Part shown: positions 23,215 through 32,728 of the stretch, piece by piece
Numbering within the stretch: position 1 is the stretch's first letter
How the letters are laid out: every line of letters starts with the position of its first letter
DNA from: Enterovibrio coralii
GTDB taxonomy: Bacteria > Pseudomonadota > Gammaproteobacteria > Enterobacterales > Vibrionaceae
Assembly: GCF_001559595.1 (NCBI RefSeq)
Contig: NZ_LNTY01000034.1
Location: 496,001-560,000, forward strand
DNA length: 64,000 nucleotides
Direction: 5' to 3'
The notes under the pieces: model-generated
Seen by the model: the letters and a program-made list of their open reading frames with translations, nothing else
Told to the model about the DNA's origin: nothing
The model's database searches: none
Program-made: the position numbers and the translations under genes

Positions 23215-24429
23215 ATGTCGAGTAAAAAATGGGCGAAAGTTGATAAGGCATATGATTTCTTCTTGAAGAAATTTAAAGAAGGTAAGGTGTTTTCGCTGCA
23301 GGAGTTGTCAGACGAGACGGGGTGGAGCAACTCTACGGTAACTACATACCTAAGGAAGAAATGGACTTCATTGTTGGAGCAGGTTGAGGGTGGCTACAAA
23401 GTTACAGAAGTAGTTACAACTTACAGTAAAACTACATTTCGTCAGCATCAGAGTCAGAATGACGAAGTAGAAAAACTACTGCACCAAGTTTTATTGGAGA
23501 AAGCTGTCTCTGCTTGTGTTTCTGCAATTGAAATTTACAACAAGCCGAACTTTCAACACAGGGAAGAAACATTCTCTATTCTAATGACAAATGCTTGGGA
23601 ACTTCTTTTGAAGGCAAAGCTGATAAAAGATTCTGGAGAAGAACCTAGTGCCATCTACGTGAAAAATAGAGAGCACTTTGTAATTTCACCCAGCGGTAAT
23701 CACAAAACGATTTCCTTGGGGGTAGCATTAAATAGGCTTCAGGCACAGGGTAAGGTTCCAATTGTTGTTGGTGACAATATAAAATTGCTCATGAATATTA
23801 GAGATGATTCTGTTCATTTCATGTGTGGTGATCTTGAATTGAGCACGAGAATTCAGGAGATTGGCACGGCAGCACTAAAAAACTTCATGACTTTAACTAT
23901 GGATTGGTTTAAGTATGACTTTAGCCGTTACAATTTTTACTTAATGCCAGTGTCTTTCTTTCATCTTTCTGATGTCGCAAGTTTTAGTGTGGACAATGAA
24001 GTTAAGTCAAACTTGCTCAACTATCTCAAAGCGGTCGAAAAAGAACACGAGAGTGAAAAAGATGCAAATTATGCAATATCTTTAAAATTGCATACGAAAC
24101 TTGTTAAAACAACTAACGATGAAGCTTTACAAGTACGTTTAACAAACGATCCTGATGCACCCGAAATAGTTCTTTCTGAAGAAGACGCTCTCAGAAATTA
24201 TCCCCATGACTATCATGAATTGATTGATATTCTTAAAGAGCGTTATACAAACTTTAAGCAAAACAGTAAATTTCATGATCAAATGAGGACGCTCAAAGCC
24301 GAAGGTGAACGTTACTGTAAAGTGCGTAGGCTAGACCCTGATAATCCCAACAGTATTAACAAAACCTTTTATCACAATAGAGTTATTGATCAGTTTGACC
24401 AATGGTATGAGAGAGTTAAAGTCAAGTAA
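23215..24429 (+). CDS. DUF3644-type protein with winged-helix N-terminus and HEPN-like motif
   Basis: The 404-residue protein starts with a winged-helix-like segment (about 20-65: KVFSLQELSDETGWSNSTV and a basic recognition helix), followed by a helical region with FSILMTNAWELLLKAKLI and then NIRDDSVHF, where Arg196 and His201 fit the R-x4-6-H motif of HEPN RNases. The core resembles DUF3644 proteins, which I recall as uncharacterised. The gene is clearly AT-rich beside GC-richer neighbours and stands alone between two hairpins, suggesting transfer. A role in phage defence or as a toxin is inference only; no antitoxin partner is seen next to it. Confidence 0.7.
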   Translation: MSSKKWAKVDKAYDFFLKKFKEGKVFSLQELSDETGWSNSTVTTYLRKKWTSLLEQVEGGYKVTEVVTTYSKTTFRQHQSQNDEVEKLLHQVLLEKAVSACVSAIEIYNKPNFQHREETFSILMTNAWELLLKAKLIKDSGEEPSAIYVKNREHFVISPSGNHKTISLGVALNRLQAQGKVPIVVGDNIKLLMNIRDDSVHFMCGDLELSTRIQEIGTAALKNFMTLTMDWFKYDFSRYNFYLMPVSFFHLSDVASFSVDNEVKSNLLNYLKAVEKEHESEKDANYAISLKLHTKLVKTTNDEALQVRLTNDPDAPEIVLSEEDALRNYPHDYHELIDILKERYTNFKQNSKFHDQMRTLKAEGERYCKVRRLDPDNPNSINKTFYHNRVIDQFDQWYERVKVK

Positions 24430-24453
24430 CTTTCATTGTTTGTTAAGCTAATA

Positions 24454-24496
24454 ATGTTCTATGTGTTTTATTAATGAAAATAATCACATAGAACAT
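24454..24496. terminator. Long inverted repeat after the DUF3644-type gene
   Basis: ATGTTCTATGTG and CACATAGAACAT pair perfectly over 12 bp with a 19-nt AT-rich loop. No proper T-run follows on either side. It lies between two convergent genes and could end transcription or mark the edge of the inserted gene. Confidence 0.55.
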
Positions 24497-24541
24497 GTAT
24501 CTAGTGTTTAAGCACTTTGTTTATCCACCCCAATAGTATTA

Positions 24542-25888
24542 TCACCGCATCGCAAACAATTCTTCGTGAAACCGCGACTTTACATCGACGCCAACACTCG
24601 GTAGGGTGAGTCGCAGTGCTTTAGAGAAAGCTTCTGGGCCACAGAAATACACTTCGCAGTCCTCTAAATCTCGGTGGTTTTGTTGCAGTTGTTCTGCGTC
24701 CAATCTTGTCTTTGAATCGCTTTCAATCATCCGCAACGTCACACCTTCTTGTTCACACAAATCGCGAAGTTCGGCTTCCAGCGTGTCATCTTTGTCTCGC
24801 GTGCTGTAATACAGGTGAACGGATGCCAAGTTATTCGATTCAGTGTGCTGAAGGATGCTTTTTCGTTGAGCTAATGCTGCGAGAAAAGAAGCGATGCCTA
24901 CACCACCTGCAATCCAAATCTGTTTTTTGCCAAAATCAAAGCTCAGCTTGCCGTAAGGGCCTTCAATTTCAACGTTATCACCAATGGCAATTCGTTGATG
25001 CAGTCCTGTGGTGAAATCGCCCAGCTCTTTAATCAGAAAACGAACCTCTGATTCCTCCGGAGAAGAGACAATCATGAACGGATGCGGTTCTTCCTTGCCA
25101 ACCCGCAGGTAAGCAAATTGCCCAGCTTGATGCCCCGACCATTTCGCATCCGGTTTTAGACTTAGCAACAATGTGCGTGACGCTGGGAAAAAGCGCGAGC
25201 TTATTACTGTGGCAGCAATGCGTTGACGGCGGCCAACAAATCCAAACAAGCTATAAAGCGCGGCGACTGAACCAAGCGCAATGGCGGCAAGAGTGATGTA
25301 ACCAATTGGTTGTTCCCAATAGCTGGCTTTTAGCAAAAAGGCGGAATGGAAAGCGATCAGCAAGTAAGCAAACGCCATGAGCCGATGAGAGAGCTTGAAG
25401 GGTTTGTACTTCAAAGCTGCCCACAGAGAGACAACTACTAAGATCAGTAGCAAGTAAAACCCTTTCTCGCCGATTTCCATGGCTGGCTCGCGCAGTTGCA
25501 ACAGCCATTCTTGCCATTGAGTGGCCACTATAGTGCTTGTCCCTTTGGGTTTGCTTGGTCTGGTTAGCCATCCGGCCATTACCATCCATTTTGGCACCTG
25601 ATACCAAAGCCAATGAGCAATACCAAAACCAGCGGCACTGATACCTAACCATTTGTGCAGACGGTAGGCTTTATCCAGGCCTTGTGTCCATTGCTCAACT
25701 ATGGGCAAGCGCAACGCCAACACCATAGTGACAGACATTAAAACAATGGAGATGATCCCCGAATATTGAATAAGAGCAGCACGCCAGTAGAAAAACTGTG
25801 TTGAGCTAAAGAGAGTGGGTTCTGCCATCAACCAAACTGCGGTTATGCCGACGAATAGAAGCCATAAAGGTTTGCGTATTGTGTTCAT
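24542..25888 (-). CDS. Ferric-reductase-like membrane flavoprotein
   Basis: The 448-residue protein has about six N-terminal membrane helices with paired histidines (YRLHKWLG, FGIAHWLWY, KLSHRLMAF, IAFHSAF) that could bind two haems as in ferric reductase/NADPH oxidase proteins. From about residue 220 a ferredoxin-reductase-like part follows: HPFMIVSSPEES (FAD region), GPYGKLSFDF, GGVGIASFLAAL (NAD(P)H binding) and CEVYFCGPEAFS at the end. It would move electrons from cytosolic NAD(P)H across the membrane, perhaps to ferric iron or another acceptor. Single gene; substrate unknown. Confidence 0.85.
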   Translation of the reverse strand: MNTIRKPLWLLFVGITAVWLMAEPTLFSSTQFFYWRAALIQYSGIISIVLMSVTMVLALRLPIVEQWTQGLDKAYRLHKWLGISAAGFGIAHWLWYQVPKWMVMAGWLTRPSKPKGTSTIVATQWQEWLLQLREPAMEIGEKGFYLLLILVVVSLWAALKYKPFKLSHRLMAFAYLLIAFHSAFLLKASYWEQPIGYITLAAIALGSVAALYSLFGFVGRRQRIAATVISSRFFPASRTLLLSLKPDAKWSGHQAGQFAYLRVGKEEPHPFMIVSSPEESEVRFLIKELGDFTTGLHQRIAIGDNVEIEGPYGKLSFDFGKKQIWIAGGVGIASFLAALAQRKSILQHTESNNLASVHLYYSTRDKDDTLEAELRDLCEQEGVTLRMIESDSKTRLDAEQLQQNHRDLEDCEVYFCGPEAFSKALRLTLPSVGVDVKSRFHEELFAMR

Positions 25889-26153
25889 GGGTTGCGTCTC
25901 GATAGGAAGATAAATCTATCTTAAGAGGCGCAAAGTAAAGAAAGGTCAAAACGGGTATAGCTGGGTAAATCTTGCCAATGTCCGTATCAAGTTAGTCAGA
26001 GCTTAGCTTGTTCTGGGGCGTTGCGGTCGCGATTACTGAGCTTCTCATGAACCGCGGTATGTTCGCTTTTTTCTCCACAATGACACTCTTTATTGTACCT
26101 AAGTAAATGCTAATGTTAGCTAAGCGTTCAAGGGATGATAAGTTGGGGTATTT

Positions 26154-26566
26154 ATGAAAAGGACAGGTGGTTGTCAGTGTGGAAAGGTTCGCTATGAAGT
26201 AACTGGTGAACCCATGAATCAGATGTTTTGCTATTGCTCTGATTGTCAGGCGCGCACTGGTGGCGACAAATGGTTTGGTGTTTGGTATGCCCACGAGAAC
26301 TTTAAGTTTATCGGAGAGGAAACCCAAACTTATACCCGCAAAGGGAGTTCTGGGGCAGATGTTCATAATCATTTCTGCCCAGAGTGCGGTGTGACAGTAT
26401 GCGCAGACATTACTGCGGGTAAATTTTTCACGATCAACGGACCATCATTCGACACCGATGAACACTTGGCTCCCAAAATGGCCATTTTCACTGCATCAGC
26501 ACCTAAGTGGCAGTTTTGCCGACCGATATCCCTGTGTTCGATACCTTTCCTTCAGGCAACGGATAA
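26154..26566 (+). CDS. GFA/CENP-V-family zinc protein (one frame break)
   Basis: A small zinc protein of the glutathione-dependent formaldehyde-activating (GFA) type. Cys motifs are GGCQCGKVRYEV, CYCSDCQARTG and HFCPECGVTV. The frame breaks at 26509-26510: one extra G (AAGTGGGCA) changes the C-terminus to KWAVLPTDIPVFDTFPSGNG and ends at 26566 with 137 residues, typical of the family. As written the frame runs on to 26594 with an unrelated tail. Members of this family have many substrates, so no reaction is claimed. Confidence 0.85.
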
Positions 26567-26612
26567 CTCGTCGAGTACACTGCCTTCAAGATGAGCATAT
26601 TGAGCGCGGATT

Positions 26613-28315
26613 TTAAAACTCACAATCCGCGCTAAACGTCATGCGCTCTTTGGTATATGGGTGATCAAACGAAAGCTGCTCTGCATGAAGATGCAGGCGC
26701 GAGTCGGGTTGTCCATAAAGAAAATCCCCAACCATTGGCAGGTTCAGCCCCAAATGGTGTGCGCAATGCACGCGTAGTTGATGCGTTCGCCCTGTTTTTG
26801 GGTACATCTGAAGCTTGCTTCGACCATTATGCGTGTTGATTAACTGCCAGTATGTCGTAGCTGGTTTACCGTGTTCAAAGCACACCAATTGGCGAGGTCT
26901 GTCATCAGGATCGCCGCGCATAGGCAGATTGATCTCACCCGATGTACTTTCGACAATGCCTTCCACCATCGCGATATAACGCTTCTCGACACCACGAGTA
27001 ATAAACTGCTTTTGCAGGCTCTTATTCGCGCGGCGGGTGAGGGCGAATACCAATAGGCCTGATGTCGCCATGTCCAAACGGTGTAACACAAACGGCCCTT
27101 CTACATCTGGGAACATGGCTTGTATGCGAGTGTAGGCTGAATCTTGAATCGTTTTCCCAGGCACAGACAATAAGCCCGCAGGTTTGTTGACCACCACAAT
27201 CGCATCATCTTGATAGATAACTTCCAGCGTTTTGTCTTCGCCCCAGTTCCTTTCGAGTGGGTTTGGGTCTACCTCTAATCCTTCCAACATGTGGTTCAGG
27301 ATAGGGTTGCACTTGCCGTGGCAAGAAGGTAGAACTTCTTGTGTTGGCGCACTTCCGATTTCGGTGACACCCCCCACCAAAACTCTGCCATTGCGAGCGG
27401 CTCAAAACCATGTTTGTAAGCGTATTGAAGTAGTTTCGGCGCAGCACATTCACCCGCACCGGCTGGTGGTGTGGGACTGGCGGTTGGTGCGAATATCGCT
27501 TTTAACGACTTTTCTTCGCCGTGTTCATTCAAAAAGCAGTATTGCTCAAAAAGCTTATTCTGAAGGGCGTTCGAGAGTACTTTGCGTCGCTCTTTTGCGT
27601 GCTCGATGTCTGCCGTTAACGCAGTTAATTGCGTTTGAACCGCGTTGATTTTCTCATCCCATTCTAGCTTGACGTATTTCAGGACGTTCTTTTCAGCGAC
27701 GCTTTGTTTAGCAAGGTCATCCAGCGCAGTTTTTAGTTCGTCGCCTGTCAGCGTTTGCTCGGCGAGTTGACGCTGTCGTTTGCGATCAGCGCGACCTTCA
27801 ATCATTTTTTGACGATGTTCTTGCTCAATGACAGTGTAATCCGTCTGGTACTGCGTCAATTGCGAGCTGAATGTTTCCAAAAGTGGGTTAGCACTGAGCG
27901 ACTTCACTTGTGCGTTTAGCGCAGTGATTTCCTCTAGTTCTTTTTTGAAAAAACACTCTTCTGCCAACATGTCGAAAACAGGTGGCACGAAGTGAGGCAG
28001 CAGGTTTTGGTCTGCAATCTTGCCGGAAAATGCGCTGAAGTAGCCAAGTTCACCTTGTGGAGAGCGCACCAACAGCACGCCGAACATTTTGCCTGTACCC
28101 GAATTGTCATCAGTGAGCACTTCGGAAGCATTGAGTCCAAAGTCATGCTGCCAATCGGTTTGGTGCAAAAGGTGCTGTTGTAATTCTTCCGCTGCAAGGA
28201 CAGAAAGCGGGTGAGGCTGATAGAAAAAAGGAAACGTAAACGCGCTTGGTAAATCGATCGAATCGATGTTGGCGTTAAAACGGGTAAACAATGCGTTTGG
28301 TTGGTGCATTTTCAT
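26613..28315 (-). CDS. RluA-family pseudouridine synthase with long N-terminal region (one frame break)
   Basis: Pseudouridylates RNA. The C-terminal part has the RluA core: VIYQDDAIVVVNKPAGLLSVPG, HRLDMATSGLLVFA with the catalytic Asp, and KTGRTHQLRVHCAH. The N-terminal 300 residues include a long charged coiled coil (about residues 125-265) and end in the conserved AEFWWG...KSEVRQH segment seen in a subgroup of gamma-proteobacterial RluA-like proteins. The frame breaks at 27328-27329: one extra G on plus (CCC on coding) joins KKFY to PSCHGKCNPILNHMLEGL, giving about 567 residues. The target nucleotide is unknown. Confidence 0.88.
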
Positions 28316-28418
28316 CTTCTATCAGCAACAGGATGGGCGCGTGATTTTACCTGTTTGGGTAAAGATTGCCACTGAAGCTAGACTTTAACCATTCGTGCGA
28401 GATGTAAGGCAAGTCATT

Positions 28419-28757
28419 ATGAGGCGTTCAAATGCTAACCCCATTTTAGTCATTCTATTCTTGTTTCTCTTTAGTGCAGTAACAAGGGCTGAGACGGTTT
28501 GGATAGATACACGTAGTTCCTTTGAGCACTTCTTTGACAATATCGAAGGCGATGCAAGGATTTCCCACGGCGATATCGTCGAAGAGGTCAGCAAACTTTA
28601 CCCTGACAAAAACACCGAGATTGGACTCTATTGTGTTCGAGGTGTCCGTGCGGGCAAAGCGATGGAAGCTTTGCAACGTGCCGGCTATGAAAATGTGTTT
28701 AATGCTGGCAGCATTGATGAGGCCAGAGCTGCGCGAGGCATGGCTGACGATGAGTAA
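28419..28757 (+). CDS. Secreted single-domain rhodanese (PspE/GlpE-like)
   Basis: The 112-residue product has a signal peptide (MRRSNANPILVILFLFLFSAVTRA) and one rhodanese domain with the persulfide loop YCVRGVRAGKA, including the catalytic Cys. Its size and export resemble PspE. I chose ATG 28419 since the signal peptide then begins with two arginines; an upstream ATG at 28395 adds eight polar residues. It would transfer sulfane sulfur in the periplasm. It is not linked to the tandem rhodanese operon at 56 kb. Confidence 0.82.
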   Translation: MRRSNANPILVILFLFLFSAVTRAETVWIDTRSSFEHFFDNIEGDARISHGDIVEEVSKLYPDKNTEIGLYCVRGVRAGKAMEALQRAGYENVFNAGSIDEARAARGMADDE

Positions 28758-29135
28758 TCGCGTTGAATTTCCCGCTACGTTTTGAACGCTTCGTTAATTT
28801 TTAATGAAGCAGTTTTATCCCTTCTGCTAACGTTTCCACCATCCGATTTGCTCTCCATATTTTCGATTGCGTATTTTTGAACTTGCTCACTCTTGTTGTT
28901 TCGATTGCGCTTAGGACACTGATTTTACGTGTGTAAAATCGAGTGGAAGATGTTCGAGCGAAGTGAATAGCCCTATTCCTTCGTTGTTCTCGGCATCACA
29001 TTCCCCCAGGAGATTCGCCCACACCAACTTGCGTCATTTTGATGATAAAAATGCACCTTTCGAAAGCTCAGTGGTGGGTTTTCGCAGGACGGCTTTGCGT
29101 GCGCGTTTCTCCAAGAAGTTGTAACAGGAAAAGCA
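28758..29135. other. Intergenic region before the racemase gene
   Basis: It contains an imperfect hairpin after the rhodanese gene (GCTTCGTTA / TAATGAAGC, 28789-28812, followed by GTTTTA), which may terminate, and a perfect palindrome GATTTTAC-GTGT-GTAAAATC at 28921-28940 that could be an operator. No gene is seen. Confidence 0.5.
28921..28940. repeat. 20-bp palindrome GATTTTAC-N4-GTAAAATC
   Basis: Perfect 8-bp arms separated by GTGT, 196 bp upstream of the racemase start. No T-run follows. I cannot assign a regulator. Confidence 0.7.
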
Positions 29136-30191
29136 ATGAAACAAAGAATAGGGATTATCGGTGGCTTGGGTAACGAAGCCATGGTCGACCTCGTGAACAA
29201 AATCGCCAGCTACCCAAACCATGTTGAACATGAATATGTGGTATTTGGTAACTCTCGCCTTGCTTACAAACCCGAAGAAGTGGTACAAAAATGGTTGCCG
29301 ACAGATCCACCAGAGTTGCGCAAGTACGACACCGCGCTGTATACGCTAAGATTGATGCAACACCTGGGCGCAACGGCAATGGGTCTAGCATGTAACAGCG
29401 CGCATGAACTGTTCCGTGACATCGTTGCAGACATTCCTGTTCCTTTTATCGACATGCTGAAAGAAACAGCAGCCACAGAGCAGGGGCAAACCGAAGATAT
29501 TCTGGTGATGGGTGTTACGAGCCTGATGGAATCAGGTTTGTATCAACAGGCGTTGTCGGAATGCGGCGTGTCGTCTTTCTCGCCAAGCGCACAGAACCAA
29601 CCAAAAGTGATGGATGCGATATACAACTCTGAGTTCGGCATTAAAACTGCGCAAATTACGCCGCAAGCGGAGCAACTTTTATGTGATGTGATCACGGATG
29701 AAGCGTCGCGCTCGTCATTCAAGAAAGTCGTTTTGGGATGTACCGAATTGCCTTTGGTACTGACACCAAGCAATGTCGCGCGCTTCAAAGCAAACGGCAT
29801 GATCCCTGACTACATCGAGGTGATTGATGCATCTATGGTCTTGGCGACCCAATTGGTAAATGCACAAGGTCAGGCTTATGAGCTGGATGTGCCAATGGCA
29901 TCATTCCGTCGCGAGAATCTGGATTGGTTCTTGCCGTTTGCCGTTGAAGTGACGTCTTTAGCGTCCATAGCAGAGGTACAAAACCGCATTTTTGCGCTGA
30001 CGGCGCAGTACGCAAAATCGCAGAACAAAGCGATCACTGGCAGCTACGCGCATTTACCTACGCTGTTCTTTTCTAAAGAAGCGGCAGATGTAAAAGAGAA
30101 ACTGATTCAATTAGACATTGAGCCAATCGCAGAAGACAAACTCACAGACCAACGAGTATTAGATGCGTTAGCGCAGCACTTCGCGGAATAA
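29136..30191 (+). CDS. Aspartate/glutamate racemase-family protein with C-terminal extension
   Basis: The first 240 residues resemble Asp/Glu racemases: RIGIIGGLGNEAMVDL, GLACNSAHELF with the first catalytic Cys and VVLGCTELPLVL with the second. The protein has 351 residues, about 110 more than the usual 230-240; the extra part (from about VPMASFRRENLDW) is not recognised. The gene stands alone with its own terminator. Substrate is uncertain; PLP-independent amino acid racemisation is the family reaction. Confidence 0.82.
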   Translation: MKQRIGIIGGLGNEAMVDLVNKIASYPNHVEHEYVVFGNSRLAYKPEEVVQKWLPTDPPELRKYDTALYTLRLMQHLGATAMGLACNSAHELFRDIVADIPVPFIDMLKETAATEQGQTEDILVMGVTSLMESGLYQQALSECGVSSFSPSAQNQPKVMDAIYNSEFGIKTAQITPQAEQLLCDVITDEASRSSFKKVVLGCTELPLVLTPSNVARFKANGMIPDYIEVIDASMVLATQLVNAQGQAYELDVPMASFRRENLDWFLPFAVEVTSLASIAEVQNRIFALTAQYAKSQNKAITGSYAHLPTLFFSKEAADVKEKLIQLDIEPIAEDKLTDQRVLDALAQHFAE

Positions 30192-30206
30192 ATTGAGTGC
30201 CAGAAA

Positions 30207-30239
30207 TAAAAAGCACCGCTATTTAGCGGTGCTTTTTTG
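30207..30239 (+). terminator. Terminator after the racemase gene
   Basis: AAAAAGCACCGCTA / TAGCGGTGCTTTTTT forms a strong stem with a small loop and T-run. It lies between this gene and convergent galR, and the A-run lets it act for galR as well. Confidence 0.92.
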
Positions 30240-30271
30240 TATTCAGTGCGAATTGCTTTACTCGATGCGAA

Positions 30272-31270
30272 TTAAAGTGACGCGACGGAGTTTCGGCGAA
30301 CTAAGGTCGGAGAGAAAATCGCCGTTTCGTCTTCGATATCTTGCTTTTTCGATAACGCCAGAGCCAATCGAGACGCACGTTCTGCCATCATTTCGATTGG
30401 GTAACGAATCGTTGTGAGGCTAGGGTGAACGAAGCGTGCAATTAAGCCATCATCAAAACCAACAATCGACATTTTACTTGGGACTGGAATGCCATTTTGA
30501 TCCAGTGCGGCCAGCGCGCCGGCTGCCATGTAGTCGTTGTAAGCCACAACTGCAGTGATATTTAGCGATTTACTCAGCAGGTTGGTCATGGCCGTTTCGC
30601 CGCCATCACTACTAACTTCGCCATATTCGACGTAGCTTTTACTCAATGAGATGCCATTGTCTTGAAGTGCAGCAAGGTAGCCCTCAAGACGTTGATCGGT
30701 ATCTTCGATATCTTGAGAAGAAGCTATACAGGCGATGTTTTTGTGGCCGTGTCGGATCAGGAATTCTGTCGCCAGATACGCGCCTTTACGGTTATCCAAC
30801 GCAATACAGCGTTCTGCGATTTGCGGGATATGGCGGTTAATGATCACCATGCCTTTCACTTCTTGCGCGTAGCCAATCAGTTCTTCATCTGACAGGCCTT
30901 TAGCGTGGACGATAATGGCTTCACAGCGAGCATTAATCAGAAGCTCTAGCGCGTGTCGTTCATCGTCTGCTTTGTGGTAACCGTTACCAATCAGAATGTG
31001 TTTGCCGTTTTCACGCGCAACCTGATCGATAGCTTTAATCATGCTGCCGAAAAAGGGGTCGGAGACATCAGCCACCAAGACACCAACCGTGTTAGTGCTT
31101 TGACTGACAAGCGCACGCGCAGCCGCATTCGGACGGTAGCCGAGTTTTTTCATCGCCAAGCTGACCGAGTCTATTGATGACTGGCTAGCTTTTGGTGATT
31201 TGTTGATGACGCGTGAAACTGTTGCAACCGAAACGCCTGCTTCCCTTGCCACATCTTTGATTGTTGCCAT
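30272..31270 (-). CDS. galR: Galactose regulon repressor GalR/GalS
   Basis: LacI-family repressor. The N-terminal helix-turn-helix MATIKDVAREAGVSVATVSR, VINKSPKAS and GYRPNAAARAL closely follow E. coli GalR/GalS, as do VSDPFFGSMIKA, ILIGNGYHKADDERHA, VVAYNDYMAAGALAAL, LTTIRYPIEMMA and the C-terminal FSPTLVRRNSV. The 332-residue length fits. Four operators of its consensus lie in the lac/gal block 12-16 kb away, so it very likely represses lacZ, alpha-galactosidase, the permease and galETKM in response to galactose. Confidence 0.93.
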   Translation of the reverse strand: MATIKDVAREAGVSVATVSRVINKSPKASQSSIDSVSLAMKKLGYRPNAAARALVSQSTNTVGVLVADVSDPFFGSMIKAIDQVARENGKHILIGNGYHKADDERHALELLINARCEAIIVHAKGLSDEELIGYAQEVKGMVIINRHIPQIAERCIALDNRKGAYLATEFLIRHGHKNIACIASSQDIEDTDQRLEGYLAALQDNGISLSKSYVEYGEVSSDGGETAMTNLLSKSLNITAVVAYNDYMAAGALAALDQNGIPVPSKMSIVGFDDGLIARFVHPSLTTIRYPIEMMAERASRLALALSKKQDIEDETAIFSPTLVRRNSVASL

Positions 31271-31389
31271 TTTGCATCCCCTTAAACGAACGCCTCATTA
31301 AACACTGCCCGTGTAAACATCGCAAACTATACCGATTTTGAGTGCCCAGAAATGCAAGTTACTCCTTATTTTCACTGGGCTTCGAGGAA

Positions 31390-31405
31390 GTGATAACGAT
31401 TACAA
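31390..31405. promoter_or_regulatory. Possible GalR-type site upstream of galR
   Basis: GTGATAACGATTACAA keeps the central AACG-N-TTACA of the GalR operator with three departures. It lies 120 bp upstream of galR and 140 bp upstream of mdtL, so autoregulation is possible but uncertain. Confidence 0.4.
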
Positions 31406-31544
31406 ATAGGATGATTGTATAAGGGAGAGCTAATGAGTATAAACTGAGCTAAATGTCGAAATGGGAAAGTGCTGATGTCGTAAATGGCACTCGATATTGG
31501 TGGGTTGGCTGATTACTATCTCGCAACTTTTTCAGGAGATATAA

Positions 31545-32704
31545 ATGGCTCGGTTTCTGCTTTGCGCCTTTGCGCTTGTTCTTCTCTATCCGACCGCGAT
31601 TGATTTGTACTTGGTCGGCCTTCCTCAAATCGCTGCGGATCTGAATGCATCAGAGTCCACATTGCACATGGCGTTTTCTATTTATCTGGCAGGAATGGCG
31701 ACAACTATGTTGTTTGCTGGGCGTCTTTCTGACGCGATCGGACGAAAGCCCATTGTCATTTTCGGTGCTGTCGTGTTCGTTTTTTCCTCTGTTTTGGGTG
31801 GGGCGGCCGAATCAACCGACGCGTTTCTTATTGCAAGGTTCTTGCAGGGGGTTGGCGCGGGATCTTGTTACGTTGTGGCATTTGCATCTTACGTGATGCG
31901 CTCGATGAAAAGCGTCTCGCAAAAGTTCTGTCCATGCTGAACGGTATTACGTGTATTGTGCCAGTGATTGCACCGGTGGTCGGCTACGCCATCATGATTT
32001 ACTTCCCGTGGCAGTCGCTGTTCACCACTATGGCGGGTATGGGGGTGTTGGTGTTAGTGCTTTCTACTTTTGTGCTTAAAGAGAGCAACCAAAACAGAAG
32101 GGGTGCAGAGCGTCATTCCGATGTGAGCGAAGCAAATGCCAATTTGACCATCAATGAACCGCTGACAGCTCCGCTCTTTTTGAGCCGCTTGGTGATCACT
32201 TCTATCGGTGTCACGGTCATTTTGACGTTTGTTAACGTTTCTCCCATGTTAATCATGGGTGAGTTGGGGCTAGATCGCGGAGGATATTCGCTGACAATGG
32301 CCGCGACAGCATTGGTGAGCATGGTGGTGTCGTTTTCTGCGCCTGTTGCTTTGTCCTATTTCAAGCCCCGAACCATGATGCTGGCTTCGCAAACAGTTTT
32401 TGCAATCGCCGCTACTTTGCTGGCCCTCGCATACACGGGTGCAGCAAACTCGATGTTCTATTTCATTGGTTTTGGCGGCGTGTGTACTGGCTTTGCCGTG
32501 GGGTTTGGTGCAACCATGAGCCAAGCATTGAGTGGGTTTACACGTCGAGCAGGGCTGGCAAGCTCAGTGCTGGGTATTTCTCAGGTAGTTTGCTCGGCAA
32601 CCTTTATCTGGCTTATGGGCAAGTTCCATTTTGACGCAGCAACCATGTTGATTGTCATTTTGATGGTAAGTGCTGTGGTAGCTTTGCCCTTATTCTTGGT
32701 GTGA
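31545..32704 (+). CDS. mdtL: MdtL-like MFS drug efflux transporter (one frame break)
   Basis: Twelve-helix DHA1-type proton antiporter. It follows E. coli MdtL nearly throughout: [84 protein letters not shown] and [21 protein letters not shown]. The frame breaks at about 31886: one extra A (GCAATC) gives [21 protein letters not shown] and about 386 residues, matching MdtL (391). It is followed by yidZ as in E. coli. Substrates in this organism are unknown. Confidence 0.9.
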
Positions 32705-32728
32705 CGCCAAAGGAAACGCAAAATAACA

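Noticed and set aside
30272..31270. RbsR/PurR or other LacI-family identity
   Set aside because: Motifs across the whole protein follow GalR/GalS and the nearby operators match the GalR consensus.
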